64,000 nucleotides of DNA, taken from assembly GCA_022579005.1 (NCBI GenBank), contig MU401645.1:1-64000 (forward strand), given 5' to 3'. Within the stretch, counting starts at the first letter, position 1. Every line of letters begins with the position of its first letter. Below are positions 59,139-64,000 of the stretch, in pieces. Source of the DNA: Poronia punctata (taxonomy: Eukaryota > Ascomycota > Sordariomycetes > Xylariales > Xylariaceae). The notes under the pieces were generated by a model. The model ran no database searches and was not told the origin of the DNA. It worked only from the letters and a program-made list of their open reading frames with translations. Position numbers and translations under genes: made by a program.

Positions 59139-61461
59139 CGTAGCAGAGAGATGTTTATAAAATGCACGAGTAGTCGGCGGAAAACACGCACCGGATTTAG
59201 GTTTTTCCCTCTTTGTCTTTAACGACCGGCCAACTTACTCAGCACGGAGGGGACAAGAAGAAACCTGGGAAACAAAGAAGAAGAATGGGAGATGTAAATA
59301 CAATTATGTTCTCTCCTTCTTTCGTAAATCTATACCTGTAAGTTCCTAGGCAGAAACTTCCTGTTTGACAAGTACTCGTAGATACACGAAAAGACGACGC
59401 TGTTGCTGACGTTGCTACTGCCCACGTCGGTCTGTACACCCCAAAAAGTTGCCTGGTTAGCCAGCTAAGAGCTCAGAATCAACGAGTTTGAAGCGGTGTA
59501 ACCCAAGCAGACTGGTGAGATGCGTGCCAGAGAAATAAATATATTGGGTATACGTGTATATATAGTTTCATAGCAAAGCAGTAAAAGGCAACAGCTGTGC
59601 AGCAGCGTTGGGTAAAGTTGAAATATGATGATAACTTGATATACACGTATTATGTAGTCCGCGGTATCAAAATCATTAAAGAATCTATACTGAGTACATG
59701 TAAAGTACGTGCAGGTAGAGAAGGAGCTATACGTATCGACTTGCGTGGTTTAGCGCTAGTCTAAACTTGCACATGCAATTGGAATGGAATGAATTGAGCC
59801 TATCATCGTTGCGAAGATTCGAATCATTGCCGAGTGTCGGATTCCATGCTCCACCACGTAAAGAGACGGTAGGTACAACATTGGAACCGGAGTGCTGAGC
59901 CGCTAAACCAAATACTTACTGGCGTAGCGCTATAATTCATTCGAGTCTCCAAAACACTTTACCAAGACTCCAAATCTTTTTGATTCACTTTTCAAAATGA
60001 TACGTTCCGCCGTCTTAAGATCCCGTTTTACCGACTAACTTACTCCAAGCCCTTAAAACAAGATCTTCCAAACACTATAATACCACACAAGCTTTCACAA
60101 TGGCTCTGTCGGTAACTGTAGATAAGACTGGAAGCGTATCAAACGTTGCCCCTGAGGTACCTACCTTGATGAGAATTGGGACTAGACCCAATCCCGTTGG
60201 CTATTATCTAGAGTCTCTCTATATATAAAGTAGAGTAGACTACAGGTACGAGTAGTCCACACCTAATGTACCTAACCTACCTACTTTCACCCTCACTCAA
60301 TCTGACACTCCCCCCTGGGGTAAAGCCAAAGTATTCTTACCGGATCAGGGAACCGATACTGTCGAAATAAGAAGGTGAAATCTTTTTGGTAAAAGGATGT
60401 GTTCCGTGCCGTTCTGGGGTTCCTTTCCTAAATGAGTTCCGGCTACGCCCGCTGCCTTGCCTACTCGTACTACGAGTACAAGTACCTACAAGTACCTATA
60501 ACATACCTGTCCTGCGTGCCTGGCCGTTTTATCCTTTTTATTTTCTTTTACAAGCCTGGTGTTGACTTGGCAAAGTGGCTCGGTCAAAATTAACCAGTCA
60601 AAAAGTTTACAATTGTCTTGTCTGCTCTGGTCTGGTCTGGCGTGATAAGGAACCAAAGTGACTAGACTACACAGAGCCCCGACTGAGGACATTGATGGAT
60701 CATATTCATGGCACAAAAGGTTATCCCGCGAGTTTTTCCGAATTACACCACCGTCCCGCATCCCAGTGGCACCCGGCTCCATGGTGCCGACACGAGAAAT
60801 GATTTACGTGTATAGTGACGATAACCGGGTATACACTCATCACACTGTATATAGGGCTGCTGGTTTTGATATTGAAAGATACGTAACCTAGATACTTGCC
60901 CAGTCACCTCGTAATCCTAGGGTTGACGAGAATGCTAGCAGTAGGTAGTAGAATCGGGATGTTGACAGGCTGACTCATTTTATGCTACATGTACAGGATT
61001 CTGGAACCAATAGATTATGTAACGAGTCGGGGCTTCTATCAAGACAAGCAACAATGATCAATCAGAACACCAACACACACGGTCGGGGTCACAGGCAATA
61101 TCACATGCCTTTTTTTCTTTATTAGTCTTCATATTAGAACTCGCCTCTTTTGTTCCATCTCCCACTCTCTTCTGAACAGACACCAATATCAATGCTCGCC
61201 GTTCATATGGTGAATTAGCCGTCCGTCCTCTTCTCGACACATTGCCCACATTGCCCACATTGCACAACCCCATATTCTCCAATCTGGACACATGCATCAT
61301 TACTCATCCCTTCCCCGCATGACCAGTGGTATGATGTTGATTGTATGCAGTCGCTCCCTTATCAACCTCGGCGCCACGTTTGCCAACCCTAGTTGATAGG
61401 GGATATCACATGTCGCTTATCTAGGCAGTTCGAGACAGAACATAAGCCTGATGACTTTTAC
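59139..61461. other. Intergenic: NRAMP promoter and OPI3 3' region
   Basis: Contains the NRAMP upstream region, several TACTCGTA octamers (59372, 60245, 60462), a short candidate reading frame at 60100-60225 and, at 61304-61388, a possible alternative last exon of OPI3. No larger gene was recognised. Confidence 0.5.
60100..60225 (+). other. Candidate short reading frame with good start context
   Basis: CACAATGGC at 60100 is an excellent fungal start context. The frame reads MALSVTVDKTGSVSNVAPE and then, past a possible donor GAG|GTACCT, a further 22 residues to a stop. About 100 nt upstream a second ATG opens MIRSAVLRSRFTD. No known product was recognised; it may be a gene relic or an unspliced first exon. 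Confidence 0.25.
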
Positions 61462-62401
61462 TTACCGCGACTTCTTGTCAACGCCCTTGGCAGCGGCACG
61501 CTCGCGATCCCTCTTGGCGTAGATGCCGGCGGTGAACGGGTTCTCGTAGCTGAGGGCGACCTTGTAGACGAGCCAGACCCAAGCGGTGATAAGAATGCCA
61601 GCCGGTTTGCCGTACAGGAGAGCGGTACCGAGGAAGCTGCAGGTCGAGCCATTATACATGGGCGCGTCGGTGATGTTGAACGGGAAGCCGGTGACGATAT
61701 CGTCCATCAGGATGCCAAAGTAGTCGCCCAAGAAAGTGCCCGTGATACCCAGTGCCCACGTCGACGACAGCACCAGAATGTTGCCCGATGCGATCAATGC
61801 ATACGCAAGGTACTTGGCCTCCGTCGTCTCTAGCAGCGGGTGCGACGGCTGGTGTCGCAGTGCCCGCTCATAGAGACCATCTCGTAGGATGCCCAGAGAG
61901 AAGATGGTCAATGCGAGTCCATAGCAGGCCGTCTGTGAGCGGCCCCCGAACAGCTTGGTCAGGACCTTGTTATGGTACTCTATGGTTGTCTCGTTAGGAA
62001 CTACATATTCGTTCGTTCTCGTGCGCATTGGGGGCTCCTTCGACACAGAGCCTCCATTACCATCTTTCTAGCGGGGTTTGCTAAGGAGGGGGTGGTGGAG
62101 GTGGGAAATGTCCGAACCTTGTCTCGCTATGATGCTGAGTATGGTTGTCAGTAACTTGCTCCGTCTTGCGTTTGACTAGGAACCGCTACGGCTATGAAGA
62201 GTAACATACTTCCAGAACAGAGGGTTGAATGCAATAGAAAGAGCCGAAACTGGAATGGGAGCTGTCAGATACAAGGTACGATGCAAGGTTTACGTGTACG
62301 TGGGCTTTTTTTTTTTTTGGGAACATCCTCGCTAACTTACTGAAGAGGCTCTTCTGGTCAAAATCGATCAGCTGGCCAGCTGAAATTTGGAAAGGCGCCA
62401 T
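61462..62401 (-). CDS. opi3: Phospholipid methyltransferase (OPI3/PEMT family)
   Basis: Four exons, 62401-62341, 62249-62210, 62134-62118 and 61979-61462, give 211 aa. It converts monomethyl- to dimethyl-phosphatidylethanolamine and then to phosphatidylcholine in the ER. Seen: ISALSIAFNPLFWNIIARQEYHNKVL spanning exons 2-4, GGRSQTACYGL, LGILRDGLYERAL, GTFLGDYFGILM (SAM-binding GxG-like motif of PEMT), NGSTCSFLGTALLYGKPAG and YENPFTAGIYAKRD. Exon 3 is only 17 nt. Vertebrate PEMT has Glu-Glu where this has Glu-Asn. The tail ends Lys-Lys-Ser-Arg, a KKXX ER-retrieval signal. The stop codon lies inside a perfect donor (CG|GTAAGT), and splicing to 61388 would give a 238-residue form ending ...GHAGKG. 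Introns are 91, 75 and 138 nt. Confidence 0.93.
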
Positions 62402-63174
62402 AGCTGTATGTGCTTGAGGTTGTGCAACTTTTCGTCGATGGTTAATTAGATCTTTTCCACCGGTTGAGAATTTCGAGAACCTGTGAGCTCTTGAAGAAGA
62501 GAGTAAAACTGTCTAAGTTATTCACGGTTAGCCCCGGAGGTATAGCTATTCTCGGCTGAGGACGGATGTACCTTGGCGAAGCGAAGCAATAAATCAAGAG
62601 GTACGGTAGCTGACTGTACACGTAGGTGCTGGTGTGGTCTGTCGCTGTAGCTTGTGTTGTCCCTGCTAATACGGTAACTATGTCGTCATTCCTTTCTGGG
62701 TGGAACTTCTCTATTATAGCCTATATCGGGGTCTTCCTAAGGGAGGATTCATACAGCACCACCCAAAAGTAAAGTAGCACAATCAATCGCATAGGAGTTC
62801 TAAATATGAAGCATACGCAGAAGCCAAATACAAGCTACGTGTACATGTTAGTACAGAGGTGTATGTGCCGAATCAATGCACACAGTACCTACTCTGTCAC
62901 AGCGGAAGGTAGATAGGTCTGTATACATGATTATTCGAGGTCCGGGACAAGAAGTTATGAGCTTGCAGTATGCATTGGAGAGCTGAAAAGGAGAGAAAGT
63001 CTCTCGACCACAAAGCTATACGACCTTGACAGTTTGATAAACATCGCTTATGCTTTGATTGTGACTTTGACCGCTTAATTTATTGCATAGAGGGTGCCTT
63101 ATTCAAGCGGGCAGAGCTTACGACGCCCAATAGCTTCCTTGGGCCCCTCTTCACTTTGCCAACCCCTCTTCCTT
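62402..63174. other. Intergenic: OPI3 promoter and 3' UTR of the next gene
   Basis: About 770 nt between two minus-strand genes; contains the OPI3 promoter. No gene or repeat was recognised. Confidence 0.6.
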
Positions 63175-64000
63175 CTAGCGACGGGTTCTCGTCTTCTTAG
63201 TGGTTTGTGGTATCTCGTCTTCCTCCTCTTCCTGGCCCTTTTTCAGATCCTCGTCCAGGCCCCATTCCTCCTTGTCGTACCAATCTTCGCCATCCGACAT
63301 GTCCCTGTTCGCGCCGACATGTGCTTCATATTTGGACCATGCCAACACGGTTTTGCGCATCCGATCGGCCCTGAGGAGCCCTTCGTATAATCGCTTTACA
63401 CCCCGGCACACTTCTTCTTGCTTTTGTACATAAAGCTGGAGAAGTCGCCTCATATCTTCCGCCTCGCTTTCTGGAATGCCCAGATCTCGATCTGGCCGGG
63501 CAGATCGAGGGGCTATGAACATTGGATGTATAGGAAGATCAGTCGCGACGTCTGAAGCCACAGATAGCTGCCCACTTATTTCGCTGCCAGCTCGTCTCAC
63601 TGCTCCATTGCTCGCATTCACACTCTGAGTATTAGGGGTTTCACGCCCCCCAGTTACTGCTGAGCCATTTGTGACTACCCCGTTCGCTACGGTAGGACCG
63701 TTTGTCTTTTTTGCGTCAATATTTGTGGCTGACCCGTTAGGTTGGGACATGGTATCTGTCTCCTTTGCGTGTTGTTTGACCTGGTCGCTACCCTCTGTGT
63801 CAATAGGGTCCGCGTTTTGGGCGTCCGTCCCTTCATGGGAATGGGTGTCCGCATCTACCATTGGAATATCCGTATTTTCGTTTCTGTTTGAATTGTGTGA
63901 AGTCCCGTCCCCATTGTGTGAATCATGTCCGTTGGGTCTGTCTTCGTCGCGCGCATGCTCGAGTGTTAGACTGTTACCTTGCGACCTGACCGAACCCTGC
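63175..64000 (-). CDS. Unrecognised acidic fungal protein, C-terminal part (5' end outside window)
   Basis: The minus-strand frame stays open from its stop at 63175 to the window edge, so the first visible Met (63861) need not be the start; about 274 residues are visible. The upstream half is Asn/Ser/Thr/Gly-rich and disordered. From about residue 108 after that Met comes an ordered block, IHPMFIAPRSARPDRDLG, then a helical stretch RLLQLYVQKQEEVCRGVKRL, RADRMRKTVLAWSKYEAHVG, DMSDGEDWYDKEEWGL, an acidic run EEEEDE, and a basic tail KKTRTRR. The combination looks like a conserved nuclear or chromatin-complex subunit, but I cannot name the family. I considered RXT2 and dropped it because the RXT2 N-terminal motif is not present. 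Confidence 0.8.
   Translation of the reverse strand, partial: QGSVRSQGNSLTLEHARDEDRPNGHDSHNGDGTSHNSNRNENTDIPMVDADTHSHEGTDAQNADPIDTEGSDQVKQHAKETDTMSQPNGSATNIDAKKTNGPTVANGVVTNGSAVTGGRETPNTQSVNASNGAVRRAGSEISGQLSVASDVATDLPIHPMFIAPRSARPDRDLGIPESEAEDMRRLLQLYVQKQEEVCRGVKRLYEGLLRADRMRKTVLAWSKYEAHVGANRDMSDGEDWYDKEEWGLDEDLKKGQEEEEDEIPQTTKKTRTRR

Noticed and set aside
59806..59915. Possible Ser/Leu-type tRNA on the minus strand (GATTCGAATC and GGTTTAGCGGCTCAG)
   Set aside because: The T-stem does not pair when the TTC loop is placed correctly, and the acceptor ends are not complementary.
63175..64000. Assignment of the right-edge gene to RXT2 (Rpd3L complex)
   Set aside because: The characteristic RXT2 N-terminal motif (RGNKLKRRARFVHEG-like) is not visible; resemblance rests only on an acidic aromatic block.

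Overview
This is nuclear DNA of a filamentous ascomycete (Pezizomycotina, probably Sordariomycetes). The genes are spaced with long intergenic DNA and carry short introns (about 58-138 nt) with fungal donors and CTRAY branch points. Three extremely AT-rich blocks lack any open frame of 60 codons and are poor in CpA/TpG, the footprint of repeat-induced point mutation (RIP). No bacterial, viral or CRISPR features were seen.

Layout. 1-2190: RIP-degraded repeat cut by the window edge. 2723-4996 (-): glycerol-3-phosphate acyltransferase (SCT1/GPT2 type). 6526-8766 (-): ETP1/BRAP2-like RING + UBP-zinc-finger protein with an intron hidden in frame. 9373-10351 (-): four-unit polyubiquitin. 11802-13751: Fot1-like DNA transposon, heavily RIPed, with TIRs and a TA target duplication. 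16115-18760 (-): Zn-cluster transcription factor, again with an in-frame hidden intron. 23829-25618 (+): protein farnesyltransferase beta subunit (RAM1), five exons. 33536-34443 (+): small dsRBD-like protein, split by a 512-nt intron. 38401-39785 (+): GDP-mannose pyrophosphorylase. 41002-42755 (-): MFS hexose transporter. 44552-47888: second RIPed DNA transposon with TIRs. 53839-55826 (+): glycerol kinase. 57115-59138 (-): NRAMP metal transporter. 61462-62401 (-): phospholipid methyltransferase OPI3 with a 17-nt exon. 63175-64000 (-): 3' part of an unrecognised, probably conserved fungal gene running off the window.

The genes are not a cluster. They are housekeeping or nutrient genes separated by long, gene-poor spacers (one of nearly 8 kb). 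There is a loose metabolic link: glycerol kinase makes glycerol-3-phosphate, the acyltransferase starts phospholipid synthesis from it, and OPI3 completes phosphatidylcholine. This is a coincidence of content, not evidence of co-regulation.

The most notable observations are the two RIPed transposons whose ends can still be paired, two real introns that are multiples of three and therefore invisible to simple ORF calling, a small dsRBD gene absent from a plain long-ORF view, a possible alternative 3' end of OPI3 that would mask a KKXX ER-retrieval signal, and an intergenic octamer (TACTCGTA/TACGAGTA) found far more often than chance. I did not find a clearly new multi-gene system.
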